From positions 29,005,182 through 29,069,181 of the forward strand of contig CM072511.1 of NCBI GenBank assembly GCA_036898135.1: a stretch of 64,000 nucleotides of DNA, read 5' to 3'. The DNA is from Oncomelania hupensis. Its lineage: Eukaryota > Mollusca > Gastropoda > Littorinimorpha > Pomatiopsidae. The notes beneath the pieces were generated by a model. The model was not told where the DNA came from. It made no database searches and worked only from the letters and a program-made list of their open reading frames with translations. Shown here in pieces: positions 44,840-56,749 of this stretch. Both the position numbers and the translations under genes were made by a program. How positions within the stretch are numbered: the stretch's first letter is position 1; each line of letters opens with the position of its first letter.

Positions 44840-45058
44840 CCTGATACCATTGTTTGTTTGTAGATTATAGTCACACGACACTTTCGCATATAGGTGACTA
44901 CTGGACCGATTTATACTGACACCAGCGTACCAGTTGTTGGTAAAGGGGAAAACAATATGATCACACGTTGACCAAACCGGGATTCGAACCAGCGACCTTT
45001 CGGTTACTAGCAAGACGCTCTTACCAACTGAGCTACCCGGCCCCACTCCTGATACCAT
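44840..45058 (-). mobile_element. tRNA-derived SINE, family C, complete copy with 11-bp TSD
   Basis: The insertion 44851-45047 is bounded by CCTGATACCAT at 44840-44850 and 45048-45058. The head on the minus strand is GGCCGGGTAGCTCAGTTGG with GGTTCGAATCCCGG, and the tail is ATAATCTACAAACAAAC. Confidence 0.93.
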
Positions 45059-45436
45059 GCGTTTCTCAGTTCATGATGTACCTCCCCCTACCCATCCCAC
45101 TCACCGCCACTCCATAGATGGTGAGTGATGATGATGACATTAGGGAAAACCATGATAGAGCGGTTAATGTGTGTGGGCGATGGGTGATGTTATAACCTTG
45201 ATGCTAATCGCCATGACTGAACAGCAACCTTGCGCACATCAGCATAGATCTCCGATGTTTGCTGTTGTTTCTTGGAACAATTATTGCTAAATCTGCTGTT
45301 GGTAGACTTTTATAGACTGATTGCAGTTTTGTTTTTAAATAGTTGAAGATTTTGTTCAGTTTAATTGTAAAGGCCTGCTGTCACCTAAATTTGCGAACAG
45401 ACGTGCAATTAAAAAAGAACAAACTGATTGACTCCG
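45059..45436. other. No gene recognised
   Basis: Unique-looking sequence with a few ATGATG units near 45125. Confidence 0.5.
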
Positions 45437-45846
45437 ATGTTGCTGGGGATGGCCTCGTAGCGCTGTGGGTCAGTCGCCGGTCTCCAATGCCGAAGGTCGC
45501 GGGATCGATTTTCGCAAGGGGAGAATTTATGTGACTTTGGTACTATACTGTTCAGGTCACCGAGGTTTTTTTCCGGGTACTCTGGTTTCCTCCCTCTCTT
45601 CGGTAATGGCATTGGATGCAGTCAGTCTAAATGTTCAAAAATAAAACTTCGATTTCATTTCAGTCTTCTAATAGCGATCTTTCCCATGTTTGAATGATAG
45701 ATGTGTGTTGTAGGTGTGAGAGTGGGTAAAACATGTGAACGTGTATGTTGGTACAGATCGTCGCGCTTTGAGCTTAGTTCGTGATTTGGGGAAAAGCACG
45801 TATATTATAGCATCCATTGTTATTATTATTTATTATTATGTTGCTG
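45437..45846 (+). mobile_element. SINE-like family B, complete copy with 9-bp TSD
   Basis: The element 45446-45837 (392 bp) is bounded by ATGTTGCTG at 45437-45445 and 45838-45846. Head GGCCTCGTAGCGCTGTGGGT with a weak B-box; end GCATCCATTGTTATTATTATT. This copy best defines the family B ends. Confidence 0.88.
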
Positions 45847-45994
45847 TCGCTGCTGTTGCTGCTGCTGCTGACGATGATGATAATGATGCACAGTTATTGA
45901 CTTACTTTATCGCAGTGGTATGCTACGGCGGGGGTTGGGTTGACCCACTCCGGGGAGCGGAAAGGAGGAGATTGGGAAAATGGTGGTGAAAGTA

Positions 45995-46068
45995 CAGAGT
46001 CGAGCAGAGAGAGAGAGCGAGAGGGGGGGAGGGAGAGAGGGAGAGAGGGAGAGAGGGAGGGAGGGAGG

Positions 46069-46122
<54 letters not shown>
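45995..46122. repeat. GA-rich purine tract
   Basis: GAGAGA with GGGAGG interruptions, then pure (GA)n. Confidence 0.95.
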
Positions 46123-47056
46123 GAAGTGCATAGAGGAATCAGCCTTCTATGGTACTGGTAGTGAGTTTGGGGAGGGTGATGGAAGTGGAGGGGAGGGGGG
46201 CGGGGTAAATAAAATGCATTGACAGTTTGCCAGTCTTATTCCCAGTACCTCCGTCTCCTGGGAGTCGCCGAATCGCAAATGGTGCGCGCACACGAGGTAC
46301 CAGTAGCTGCCAAAGGGCCACGAAAATGCCCAGAATTCTGACGGAAGGAATGCATAACAAATTTGTAAAAAATATTTTGCCAGATACTAGCCAAATTTAA
46401 ATCCAATCCAATCCAACTGCTAACCTTAACGCTAACCTTAACTGAAGTTCCCCGTCAGATTCTCCGCTTAAGTTTTACCTGTTGTGCGCCATTAAACAGG
46501 TACTATAGGTATCTTAATTTCTGAGCGCAGCAGGCCTGATAGTTAAGTTCTCTGACCGTCAGCGACGTAATTTTTAAAAACAACTTAAGTTTATAGCATT
46601 TTTACTTGCTTGTGCTTTCCTTCTTCTCGTAGTTATTCACAAGCAAGGTGCTGGTGCGAGTACAGATAGACAGTACTCTACACAGCCACGGCAGCACAGT
46701 GTGTGATACATCCCCCAGACAACAGTGCTTTTGTCTTTTCTCACCGCTGTGGGTTAGGGCCCTAGCACTTGCTATAATTGCGTACTTGACCAGACTAATA
46801 CATGGCTCCTTTGGAAGATAAGAATCTCTCCAAAATGGTTTTTAGGGGTTGAATGGAATCGACGCTTAGCAGAGCACTGTCCATCAAGCTCAGTGGAAAA
46901 AGCTGCAAGGATACATACGAAAAGCATAGATAGAGGATACACCCAGTCATCGGAAATTTATCCGCAAAATTGTGTTGGCCGTTTAATAATAATATTTGCA
47001 TTATTTAATCAGACCTTAATAGCGGTACTCTGTAGGTTTATGACTCTAGTTTACTT
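46123..47056. other. No gene recognised
   Basis: Nothing recognised; a short CTAACCTTAACGCTAACCTT stretch near 46421 is the only pattern noted. Confidence 0.5.
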
Positions 47057-47390
47057 TAACATCACATTACCAACAACGAAGTCCGACAGACCATCACACA
47101 AGCTATTGCACAACACGATGACATGCTCACAGAGGTGAAGAAATGGAAACTTCGATTGTATGGCAACGTCACCAGAGCATCAGGTTTTGCAAAGACCACC
47201 CTGCAAGTCACGGTGCAAGGAGGCAGAAGAAGAGGGAGACCGAAAAGGAGGACAACATTCGAGAATGGACTGACTTGACACTGAGCGAAGCCATGAAGGT
47301 TGCTGAGGACAAAGATAGATGGAGTTGCTGGTCAAACGATCATCTGTGGTGCCCCAACGACCTTCGAGTTAGGGGATAGGATAGGATAAG
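47057..47390 (+). mobile_element. RTE-like LINE, 3' fragment
   Basis: Starts at ATTACCAACAACGAAGTCCG and ends GGATAGGATAGGATA, with several substitutions and small deletions, for example near 47244. Confidence 0.85.
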
Positions 47391-47527
47391 ACACTTTAAC
47401 GTCTTTGCAGTCTGATCGTATTTATCTTTATCTAACCCTAACCATTTATCCCTTCTCCCCACCTCCCCCACCTCCGTTCAACTCTAGCTCGTATGGTTAA
47501 CCGATCGTTATACTGTCCATTAGTCTG
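47391..47527. other. Spacer between opposed RTE fragments
   Basis: About 140 bases, C-rich, without a recognised element. Confidence 0.4.
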
Positions 47528-47832
47528 ACATCTTTCTCTGTCCTCAGCAACCCTCGGGGCTTCGCTCAGTTTCAAGCCAGTCCATTCTCGAATGTTGTCC
47601 TCCCACCTCCTTTTCTGTCTCCCTCTTCTTCTGCCTCCTTGCACCGTGCCTTGCAGGATGGTCTTTTGCAAGGCCTGATGCTCTGGTGACGTGGCCATAC
47701 CATCGGAGTTTCCGTTTTTTCACCACTGTGAGCATGTCATCATGTTGCTCAATAGGTCGTGTGAATAAATTGTCTGTCGAACGTCGTCATTAATGATGCG
47801 CTGAGTATAGGAAATGCCCAGAAGTCTTCTAT
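47528..47832 (-). mobile_element. RTE-like LINE, 3' fragment lacking its tail
   Basis: Minus-strand match from the R-R-L-L-G-I-S region down to the R-W-(S/C) region. The (GGATA)n end is missing, so it was later truncated. With 47057-47390 it forms an inverted pair. Confidence 0.83.
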
Positions 47833-49135
47833 GAGATTGGACGTGGTTATGACAGTATTGAGATGAAACGATGGACGTTTTAGGTAGTAAGCGAGGGTGT
47901 GGGGAGCGAGTATTAGAGGGGTGAGGGAGGGGTACTATCGACGCGCTGAGAACGTAAATGGCTAGTCTCTATCAGAACTCACTTGACTACCTTGAGTCTT
48001 TGCCGGTACTCGCCACAATTCCGGGAAACTGGGACCGAAGGCAATACAATTAATAACAAGGACCTCCTTACCCCCTCCCCACTCCCACCGCCCCCCCCCA
48101 AAAAAAAAAATAAATAAAAAGAATATCAGAGACTATGGAGACAACACCTGACTATGGAGCAATAGAGACTATATCCTTTCCCTTGCTGTCTCTCCAACGT
48201 CCCCCGGTTCTAAAAAGAGCAATGTTTGTTGAGGTATGTTGTGCGCTGTTTCATTCTTTTTTTGTGGTTCGTTCAGTGGCTGTATCCGAGTATGGGACCG
48301 GCCTAATAACTGTCCCCATCCAAGTGTATCTAGCGTGTGCCCAAAACTACGATCGGAGCTACTGCACCACCCAAGTTCATTAGGTTGAACGTTGCCCTCT
48401 ATAGGTCTCTGATTATCAGGATGCCGACTTCCTTGATGTGATGTGTTTTTCGTATAAGGACTCTGATTGCTGTCCAAGCCCATTCTCAGGGCCCCTCGAT
48501 GAGAGTGCACTAAAGGCCCTAATACATGCAGCCCCGCTGTTCTCCTCCCGCCGGAGATACGTGGCACGCCAGTGTAGATTGCATTGGATTGGATTGCATT
48601 AGATTTGAATTGGATTAGATTAGAGTAGATTAGATTAGGGTAGATTTGGTAGGTAATATTAGATTAGGGTAGATAAGGGTAGATCGGTAGAGAGAAAGAT
48701 AGATAAGTTCTTATATAAAGTTATTACCAGTTGTTTTTTAATGCTCCAATGCGAATTTTTTTCTTTCGCTTTTCCCATGAGGGCTAAAAGGGGGGTAGGG
48801 GGGTTGGGGTTGGGGTGTGTGTGTAAAGAAAGGACACGGAGAGAGATATATCGTTGTGATATGTTCGCTTACTGGCACAAAGGTCCGTTCAGAGCACTTT
48901 CCACCCAAACTCAGCATGTACTATATAAAGAGAAAATTATCAGAATGCGTTTTGAGTGTGTCGGCCTTTGTGGGGAGTTTGCCGTGCACTGTCAAAACGT
49001 GACCTTTAACCTTGCAACTAGCATTAGGTGAACTTGTGATTAGAATAGCTCTTGTGTCGCAGCCACAGCCTCTCGGGAAAAGAAAATGTGGAGGTGGCTT
49101 CCACCGTTTCCAGACAGACCATGCGAAGAATTTTG
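47833..49135. other. No gene recognised; GATTA-rich tract
   Basis: A degenerate (GGATTA/TAGATT)n tract lies at about 48585-48710. A 132-codon minus-strand frame (48169-48567) has no recognised motif. Confidence 0.5.
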
Positions 49136-50340
49136 GAGAAGGAGAAGGGGTGCTACAGAAGACCTGGGAATTTCATATACCCAGCTCATTACCAACGACG
49201 AAGTCCGACAGACCATCACACAAGCCATTGGACAATACGATGACATGATCACATTGATGAAGAAACGGAAACTCCGATGGTATGGTCACGTCACCAGAAC
49301 ATCGCATCAGGCCTTGCAAAGACCATCCTGCAAGGCACGGTGCAAGGAGGCAGAAGAAGTGGGAGACAGAAAAAGAGGCGAGAGGACAACATTCGAGAAT
49401 GGACTGGCTTGACACTGAGCGAAGCCATGGGGGTTGCAGAGGACACAGAAATATAGAAAGATGGAGTACGCTGGTTAAACATTGACAAACTACAAAAGGT
49501 TCAGAACTCAGCAGCTAGACTAGTATTCCGAGCAAAAAAACGCGATCACATCACACCTCTACTACATTCCCTTCACTGGCTTCCTGTGCAAGCACGCATA
49601 GAGTACAAACTCTCTGTTCTCTGTCACAACTTCTTCACAGATTCTTGTCCTTCCTACCTTGCTGATCTACTGTCTGTCTACTCCCCTTCACGCACTTTAA
49701 GATCTTCTGCTGACACTCGCACACTCAAGGTTCCCGTCACCCGCACTAAGACATACGGCCAACGTGCATTCGCTTACTCCGCACCTAAGCAGTGGAATTC
49801 CCTTCCCTCCCATATCCGCAACATACAATCAACACAAGCATTCAAAAAGGCCCTCAAAACCCACCTCTTCAAACTGCATTATTCAGATTGATTTGTATCC
49901 CGCTGCCATTCTCTCATCTTTTGCCTATGTCTGATCAGTAAGTGTATACACGGCTGTAAATAAATATTTATACTGTTTTTCTTCCTGGGCCTAACCGGGC
50001 ATATAAATAGCTGTGAATAGGTTTTTGCTATTCTACCTTCTGTCTTTTTGTCATTTGTGTACATAGTTGTAAATAGTCTATTCTTTGTCTTTTTTTGTAA
50101 TTTATGTACATAGTTGTAAATAGTCTGTACCTTTACTGTCCCGTCTTTTGGTGTATTGTAGCAAAAGTGATGTTTCATCGAGTGCATGTATTTATATGTA
50201 ATGACTATGTAAAGCGTGGTGAGTCTGGTCATAGGCTGGAGTACCCGCTATATAAAAATCCGTTATTATTATTATTATAAACGATCATCTGCGGTGCCCC
50301 TACGACCTTCGAGTTACGGGATAGGATAGGATTGGATAGT
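49136..50340 (+). mobile_element. RTE-like LINE 3' fragment, split by a CR1-like LINE tail
   Basis: The RTE piece 49136-49481 reaches GGTTAAAC and resumes at about 50278 with AAACGATCATCTG through GGATAGGATAGGATTGG. The interruption is annotated separately. Confidence 0.9.
49482..50277 (+). mobile_element. CR1-like LINE 3' end with (TTA)n tail, inserted in an RTE fragment
   Basis: An open frame of about 135 codons from 49484 encodes L-Q-K-V-Q-N-S-A-A-R-L-V-F, L-H-W-L-P-V, a Y-L-A-D-L and P-S-R-T-L-R-S-S stretch, T-K-T-Y-G-Q-R-A-F and W-N-S-L-P. It ends in a stop at 49890. This is the conserved C-terminus of CR1/L2/Jockey-type ORF2. A 390-bp 3' UTR ends CCCGCTATATAAAAATCCG and (TTA)n. A short TAAAC repeat may be the target duplication. 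The RT catalytic domain is absent by 5' truncation. Confidence 0.87.
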
Positions 50341-51162
50341 CGGGCTGTGGACTTCATATATAGATATAGATATATGTGTGTTTTCGTTGTTTATCTATGA
50401 GCCTGCCGGTTGTGTGTGCGGCGCGGGGGTGGTGTGTCGTTGAGTGTGTGGTATGCGGGTCTGTGTGGAAAGGGATGGGGGTGGGGGGGGGGGAAGGGGG
50501 TGCATATGATTATGGCACATTATAAGTAAGTCGTTAAATTTTCACCGTATATTTGGGTAAATTCTTGACGACTATACTAAATCTGTGTTTGTCAAGATGT
50601 TTTCACACGAGACCTTAGTTACGCTTTTTGAGCTTCGGGGAGTAATTTGTTGGTGAAAAGGTGAGGGGTTTGAGTAATAAACATGTCATATCGTTTCACT
50701 TTGTTCCTGAACAGAAACATCGTGCTACATGTGACCCATTTTTCACTAATATTAACCAGGACTAATGACAAAATATCAAACTTAATGTTTTTGTTTTTTT
50801 AATGAGGGATTGGTGGGGGAGAGGTGAGGGGGGGGGGAGGGACGGGATTATGTCATGTTGTATGAAGACGTTAAACAAAGTGTGCATTGTTGTAACAGTG
50901 ACCAAACAACGTAAAGGCGACTAACTACCTTTCTACTAATATTAAAGTGAACACTAGATTATTATGTTCAAGCCGCCTAGGACCTGACATCAGTTTCAAT
51001 ATGGCAGGTCTTGAAATATAGTCGACCTTCCTTTTTTTCTTTTTAAAAAGATTTTGAATTTAATCGAAATATAAATTTTCTTTTCCACTTTTTTTTGCTT
51101 AATGAAAGAAAACTTGGAAAACAGCAGTTCCCTTTTATGCATCGTCATCGTCATCGTCGTCG

Positions 51163-51199
<37 letters not shown>

Positions 51200-51726
51200 T
51201 TTGTCGACCCCTGACTTTGTTGTGATTTTATGGCGCAGCACCAAGACGTTAGCTAACCTTGCAAAACTAGCAATCAATGAACCCAGTGGGCAACGAATAG
51301 TTCCTGCGAAGACAGGAATAAACCGCCCGACCCTGAAGAGATCTCCTATGCCTACAAATCAATGGTAGAAACTGCGCCCCAAGAGTGATACTAAACTGGG
51401 CAAGCAAAACACGTCTGTATCAGCATCCGGTCGGAAGCTAGTAGACTTCATACATCCATCCTTAACAGTGATATTGACCTCACACATCCCCAGCAACAGC
51501 CTTTAAAGAAATCGGGCCTTCGTGCCTTAACAGCTAAAATAAAACGTCGACAAGTGCTAATGAAAAATCGAGAAGTAGAAACAAGTTTTTATTAACAGCC
51601 TTTTGTTTTGTTTGTGAAAATAATAGAGACACCCTTTGTTCATTCTTCTTCTTATTTATTATTATTCTTTTAATATAAACAATATTGATAAGTCACACTT
51701 ACATACACACGCACGCACACACACAC

Positions 51727-51766
<40 letters not shown>

Positions 51767-51908
51767 GACCTCTTTTGTTCTCTTGATGGAACTATATAGT
51801 AGATTTCATAATTTTGTGAAAAAGATTGTTGCACACATTGCATTGAGAAAGAGAGGTTGGGTGTACTGCGTGTGTATGCCGGGGTGTGTGTGTGTGAGAG
51901 AGAGAGAG

Positions 51909-51959
<51 letters not shown>

Positions 51960-52040
51960 GAGAGAGAGATGTGAGCGTCCGTTTTAGAATTCAGAGAATG
52001 ACTGTGCATTAACCAGAGATACTCGTATCAGTAGGAAGAA
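50341..52040. other. No gene recognised; short simple repeats
   Basis: G-rich runs near 50475 and 50828; (ATC)n at 51154-51200; CA-rich array at 51695-51764; (GA)n at 51893-51970. No exon is recognised. Confidence 0.5.
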
Positions 52041-52299
52041 CATGTGAAGACTACAGGGTAAAAAAGGCACATGTCACACATTTCCACTTTTGAGATAAAT
52101 GAAATTTTGTCTTTGACTTGTGCCCTTTTTCCCCTGTATGCCTTTTCTGTGGGTGTTTCTGTAGCAGTACATAGGCCTTTTTTGGGTTGGATTTTACTAT
52201 TTTGCTAACCTTCAGGCTTATGTTTATATAGTAGGGGACATAACTCAAATAATTGGAAAATGTGACATGTGCCCTTTTCCCCCTGTGGTCTTCATGTGT
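52041..52299. mobile_element. Short MITE-like element with ~45-bp inverted ends
   Basis: The left end 52041-52086 (CATGTGAAGACTACAGGG through GGCACATGTCACA) and right end 52253-52299 are inverted repeats with several mismatches. The interior is non-coding. No target duplication was confirmed. Confidence 0.65.
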
Positions 52300-53060
52300 G
52301 AATCAACAGCCTCAAAACACTCTTAACATGTTCCAAAGGGACAGGGATAAAAACCGCCTCGGTCATGAATGGTCTCACAAACATAGAAATCGATGCACGA
52401 CTATGATGATGATGGCCACAAGTATAACAAGTCTGGTACAACAAACTGTTTTGTTTTTTAAAGCCAACAACCACTGTCTTATATGGTGATTAAATCAACA
52501 AGCAGGACAATACTCTGTGTCAAAAATCCCTTTACTTCTTAACGATGATGCGGGCAAGTCAATGAGGGCAACAGTCTTTCGTCATTCTCACTTTCTTACG
52601 AAGCCTGCGTAGTAAAAGCCTGCCAAGGCAGTTATAAATATTTTTTTCAATTATTTGTCTACACCTTTTTGTTTAGGTTATATTTAGAAATGGATCCTAT
52701 TGCATATGCCTGACACATTAATGTGTATTGCTATTATTTATTATATAATTACTGATTTCAGTTCGGATGATAGTCTGAAGAGATGTGTATTGCTATTATT
52801 TATTATATAATTACTGATTTCAGTTCGGATGATACTCTGAAGAGATGTGCCAATATTTCAATGACTTGCAGTTTCAGTTATAGATTTCTATAATACATAT
52901 TAGCGATCTCCTGAGGTCGCCGCGCATTGAGCTTGATTGAAGAAACAGCGCATATACAGACTCAGTAAGGCAATAGCGGATGCCAAGGACATGAGGGTAA
53001 GGATAAGAATGAAGGAGAAAGAGAGGGAGATGGATTCTAAATCTAGAAGGAAAACCTGTT
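52300..53060. other. No gene recognised; 62-bp tandem duplication
   Basis: A tandem duplication lies at 52722-52845. A possible decayed family B end occurs near 52905-52985. Confidence 0.5.
52722..52845. repeat. 62-bp tandem duplication
   Basis: 52722-52783 and 52784-52845 are identical except for one base (GATAGTCTG versus GATACTCTG). Confidence 0.95.
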
Positions 53061-53082
53061 GAAGGGAGACGAAAAAGAACAG

Positions 53083-53210
53083 AATAGAGAGAGAGAGAGA
53101 GACAGAGAGAGAGAGAGACAGAGAGAGAGAGAAGGGGGGAGGGGCTGGGAGAGGGAAAGAGAGGTAGAGAGGAAGGGGCGAGAGAGGGAGGGAAGGAAGT
53201 GTAAAAACGA
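53083..53210. repeat. GA-rich purine tract
   Basis: GAGAGA with CAGA and GGGA interruptions; the opposite-strand Ser/Leu frame is compositional. Confidence 0.9.
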
Positions 53211-53327
53211 GGAGTTTGGAAAAAAACGAGAAGGTCGATGAGGGGTTTATCGCCCATCATGCGATCTTCCTCGGACAGAACGTCTTGAATGTTAGAGGCT
53301 CTTGGTACGCTCTTGCCTCGCCTTTGT

Positions 53328-53380
53328 TGAAGAGGACGCTGAAGAAAAGGACGCTGAAGAAAAGGACGCTGAAGAAGAGC
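53328..53380. repeat. 15-bp minisatellite, about 3.5 copies
   Basis: Unit GGACGCTGAAGAAAA repeated head to tail with minor changes. Confidence 0.88.
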
Positions 53381-53699
53381 ACGTTTTGGCTGTCGAAGAA
53401 GAAAGAACCAGGAGCTAGAGCAGAAGGAAACGAGATCGAATGAAAAAAAAAAGAAGAAGAAAAGTTCATCAGCACGAATGAGATCGGGAAAGTGAGATTC
53501 AGAAGCTGTTGTTGTTGATGGTGTTGTTGTTGTTATCGCCGACCTTACATTTAAAACCTAAGATGACACAATACCAAGTGTCAGGCGACGTTCTATTGTA
53601 CGCTGCTCTCGTCACGGCGAGATGACATTAGAGATAAAACAATGAACGTCTACACCTCAGGATCACAACACGTTATGCGAACAGCAGCACCGATTGATT
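53381..53699. other. No gene recognised
   Basis: Contains a GTTGTTGTT tract near 53505-53535. Confidence 0.5.
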
Positions 53700-54330
53700 G
53701 ATTGATTGATTGATTGTTGCTTTAGGTCCAGCGGACTCTTCCGAGCCAAATCAGGACCGGACAACCCCCGATCCGCATTAAAGATCTGCTGAAACAACCC
53801 TAGTGGGAAAATTGAATGCCCTCCACCGGCCAGTCACTTTACAATAAAGACACCCCACGCAGGGGACGGCTGAGGCTTTACCCCAACTACTCGAACCCCC
53901 GGTTACAAAAACAAAATAGAATACAAACATCATTATAAATTATAAACAAAACATATACATATAAAATGCCTATCACATATACATATAAAATGCCTAAATA
54001 ATAACATCATAGGAAGCCCTAGTGACCACCCGGCAGAAAGCGTCCAACACTCCCAAGCTGATCCAACAGACCTCATACACAAACAAGGAGTCTTGTCCAG
54101 GAAGAGTTTTCAAGAAAAAAGGTAGGTCATTGATCTAGCGAAGAAGAAGATAGTATAGCAGAGTGATAGGACAGAGCAGGAATGGGAAAGAGTAAATGAG
54201 GAAGACAGCGACAGTGGGAATTTAAAGCACTAAATTTCCAGAAAGTGGGGATACTATTTATACTGAAACCCCCGGCACCCCAACGGGGGTACTGTTGCCG
54301 CAGTGAATTGGTCATGCCTACAAAGTAACA
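53700..54330 (-). mobile_element. 579-bp repeat, family D, copy 4 (longer 5' end)
   Basis: Minus-strand copy with a (CAAT)n tail at 53692-53716. It reaches CCCCCGTTGGGGTGCC near 54290 and continues with TACTGTTGCCGCAGTGAA (plus strand), shared with copy 1. A 30-bp internal duplication around ATACATATAAAATGCCTA is seen near 53950-53995. Confidence 0.87.
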
Positions 54331-54439
54331 GCAGCACTATTTAAAATAGTGATAAACATCTTCAAACAACGAGTTACATTTTAACCTTTTGAAACAGGTC
54401 ATGCAAGATCAGCGCTTTTAAAACCTGATTTTAATATTT

Positions 54440-54501
54440 GATTGATTGATTTATTGTTGCTTTAGGTCCAGCGGACTCTTCCGAGCCAAATCAGGACCGG
54501 G
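54440..54501 (-). mobile_element. Family D, 62-bp 3' end fragment
   Basis: Only the (CAAT)n tail and the last ~45 bases (GGTCCAGCGGACTCTTCCGA and onward) are present, an extreme 5' truncation. Confidence 0.85.
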
Positions 54502-54744
54502 ATTTTAATATATGAGAATCATATTGTCATTATATTTTTTAGGTTAAAGATATTCCATTTTTAATGCTGAATTAATTTGCGATATTAGTGGCTCTTAAGG
54601 AAATCTCAAATCTATTTGTGAGAATATTTAGTAGTGTTATATGTGTAGTTTCTATGTCTGATTTAGAAGGCATTAAATTAAAATTGTCATGGTGAAAGAA
54701 AACATATTATTTAAGATATTTAAAAAAAATATTGTTCAAGGTTT

Positions 54745-55250
54745 GATAATTAGGGATACTCAGGTAAACTTTCGCTGGATTCCATAACATTGTAGATTTC
54801 TTATAATGATTGGGCTGATTGGGCTGCAAAACGTGATACTTCAAATATTAACTCACAGGCAATACCAGTACCATTATCTTCTAAACTAAAGAAATTCAAA
54901 ACTCGATGGAAAATAAATGTGTGCAAGCGATTAAATTTAATCTGAGTTACGATAAACCTTATGGAATCACCAGATCAGTTTTAAGCGTGGCACATAGAAT
55001 AACACTAAACTCAATTAAAACTAAATATTGTAAAAATGTGAACTGCATATGTAATGAAACGGTATCTTTGAGGCATGCATTACTTGAATCACAGGCGCTT
55101 GTATCTGGACACGCCTGTGACTTGAATGTAGTCATATTCGTCCTTTTTTGCCAACTGATTTACAACCTATGAATTCTAATGATAATATAAGTTTTGATAT
55201 GAACGTTTGGTTAGCAAAAGCTTTAATTGACTGTCCAGTAACTCGGTGTA
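54745..55250 (+). pseudogene. Decayed LINE RNase H and C-terminal fragment
   Basis: The plus strand in changing frames reads V-N-F-R-W-I-P, then D-W-A-A-K-R-D (the RNase H W-x-P and D-x-A-A-K motifs), then P-V-P-L-S-S-K-L-K-K. A Cys/His segment N-C-I-C-N-E-T-V-S-L-R-H-A-L-L-E follows, matching the C-x-C-x-E...H-x-L-L C-terminus of RNase H-bearing LINEs. Many stops and shifts are present. It is the same general type as 8545-8870. Confidence 0.6.
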
Positions 55251-56122
55251 TTTGATTAGTTTTTTTTTTAAATTATTATTTTATAATTTTAAATTTAATG
55301 TAGTGTGTGCGTGCTTGTGCATGCGTGCCTGTACGTGCGTGAGTGCGTGCGAGTGTGCGTTTGATCATTTCGATGAGGAAGACGTTAATTAAACAACCAA
55401 CAGCCAACTATTTTAACCGCTGTATATTTCCCTCAGCAGAGAAATTCCATCCAAGAGAACGCAGGAAGGTAGGAGTAGGAAAGGGGGGGTGGGGAGTTGC
55501 AGAAAGCACCCACATTTTCAAGAAGAAAAAAGGAAGAAGAAGAGAGAGGGCAGGGGATCTTCTGGGGAAAAGCGATTTAAACTTTAAGCAGTTGAAGATC
55601 AAGTTGTTATGGAACAGGATGTCGGTTTAGCAAGCGTGGAACGGGTCTTCGGAGTACATGTCTACGTGTCTAGATCTTTAGCAAAGAAGGATAACGACTT
55701 TGGCTTAAGACTTCCTTGAGTCGTTTCGCTCAGACCTTCGGTCAGTTACCTAACGCCACTACGACTACAGTCACAAACTTTTATTTTACTGGCTTTGTTT
55801 AGGAAGCGCATTCTATCTTTGTCAAGCCTGTAAGTGTAGATGTCTGCCCCTTTTTGGAGTTATCATCGAGGGGAGGGTGGTGGGGGTGGATGGGTTGGTG
55901 GGTGGTTTCTTTGACGAAAAGCTGTGAAACTGTCGCCTTAAAACTATCTTTCGTTTCGTTTTGGTACATTTAACGTCCCCGGACACCTAAGCATATAAGG
56001 GACATAAAAGTGGACAGCATAATTTAAAAGCTTAGGTCACAATACAATATCGGGATGGATAAAAACAGTGACTAAGTCAACAACACTCGGGACACACATT
56101 CATTCCACAACTAATAAAATGG
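55251..56122. other. No gene recognised
   Basis: GTGCGT-rich stretch near 55305-55350 and G/A-rich stretch near 55470-55560; no domain is recognised. Confidence 0.5.
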
Positions 56123-56749
56123 TTACAAGATCCTATGCTATCCTATCCTATCCTATCCCATAACTCGGAGGTCGTAGGGGCACCACAGATGATCGTTTAA
56201 CCAGCGTACTCCATCTTTCCCTGTCCTCAGCAACCCTGATTGTTTCCCTCAGTGTCAAACCAGTCCAATCTCGAATGTTGTCCTCCCACCTCTTTTTCGG
56301 TCTCCCTCTTCTTCTACCTCCTTGCACTGTGCCTTGCAGAATGGTCTTTGCAAGACCTGATGATCTGGTGACGTGGCCATACCATCGGAGTTACCGTTTT
56401 TTCACCACTGTGAGCAGGTCATCGTGTTGTCCAATGGCTTGTGTGATGGTCTGTCGGACTTCGTCGTTGGTGATGTGTTGGGTATAGGAAATGCCCAGAA
56501 GTCTTCTGTAGCACCTCATCTCCATGCTTTGTATTCTTCGTTGGAGATCTGCTGTGAGGGTCCATGTTTCGCAAGCATATAGGAAGATGGAGATGACAAG
56601 GGAGCGCTGCAGCCTTACCTTGGAATGTAGACTGATGGTCCTGTCTTTCCAAATTGGCTTCAACCTCGCCAGGCCAGCAGTTGTTTGTGCGATCCTGGAG
56701 AGGACTTCCTGTCGGGACCCATTGTCTGATACAATGGCGATTACAAGAT
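56123..56749 (-). mobile_element. RTE-like LINE 3' fragment with 9-bp TSD
   Basis: The insertion 56132-56740 is bounded by TTACAAGAT at 56123-56131 and 56741-56749. The minus-strand frame from S-D-N-G-S-R-Q-E-V-L through Y-A-C-E-T-W-T-L-T-A-D-L-Q is open into the K-K-R region near 56391, where an extra base in a T-run shifts it. Confidence 0.93.

Noticed and set aside
46421..46445. Second telomere-like tract (CTAACCTTAACGCTAACC)
   Set aside because: Too short and too irregular to separate from chance.
48169..48567. 132-codon minus-strand frame
   Set aside because: No motif, no splice support and no repeat partner; not distinguishable from chance.
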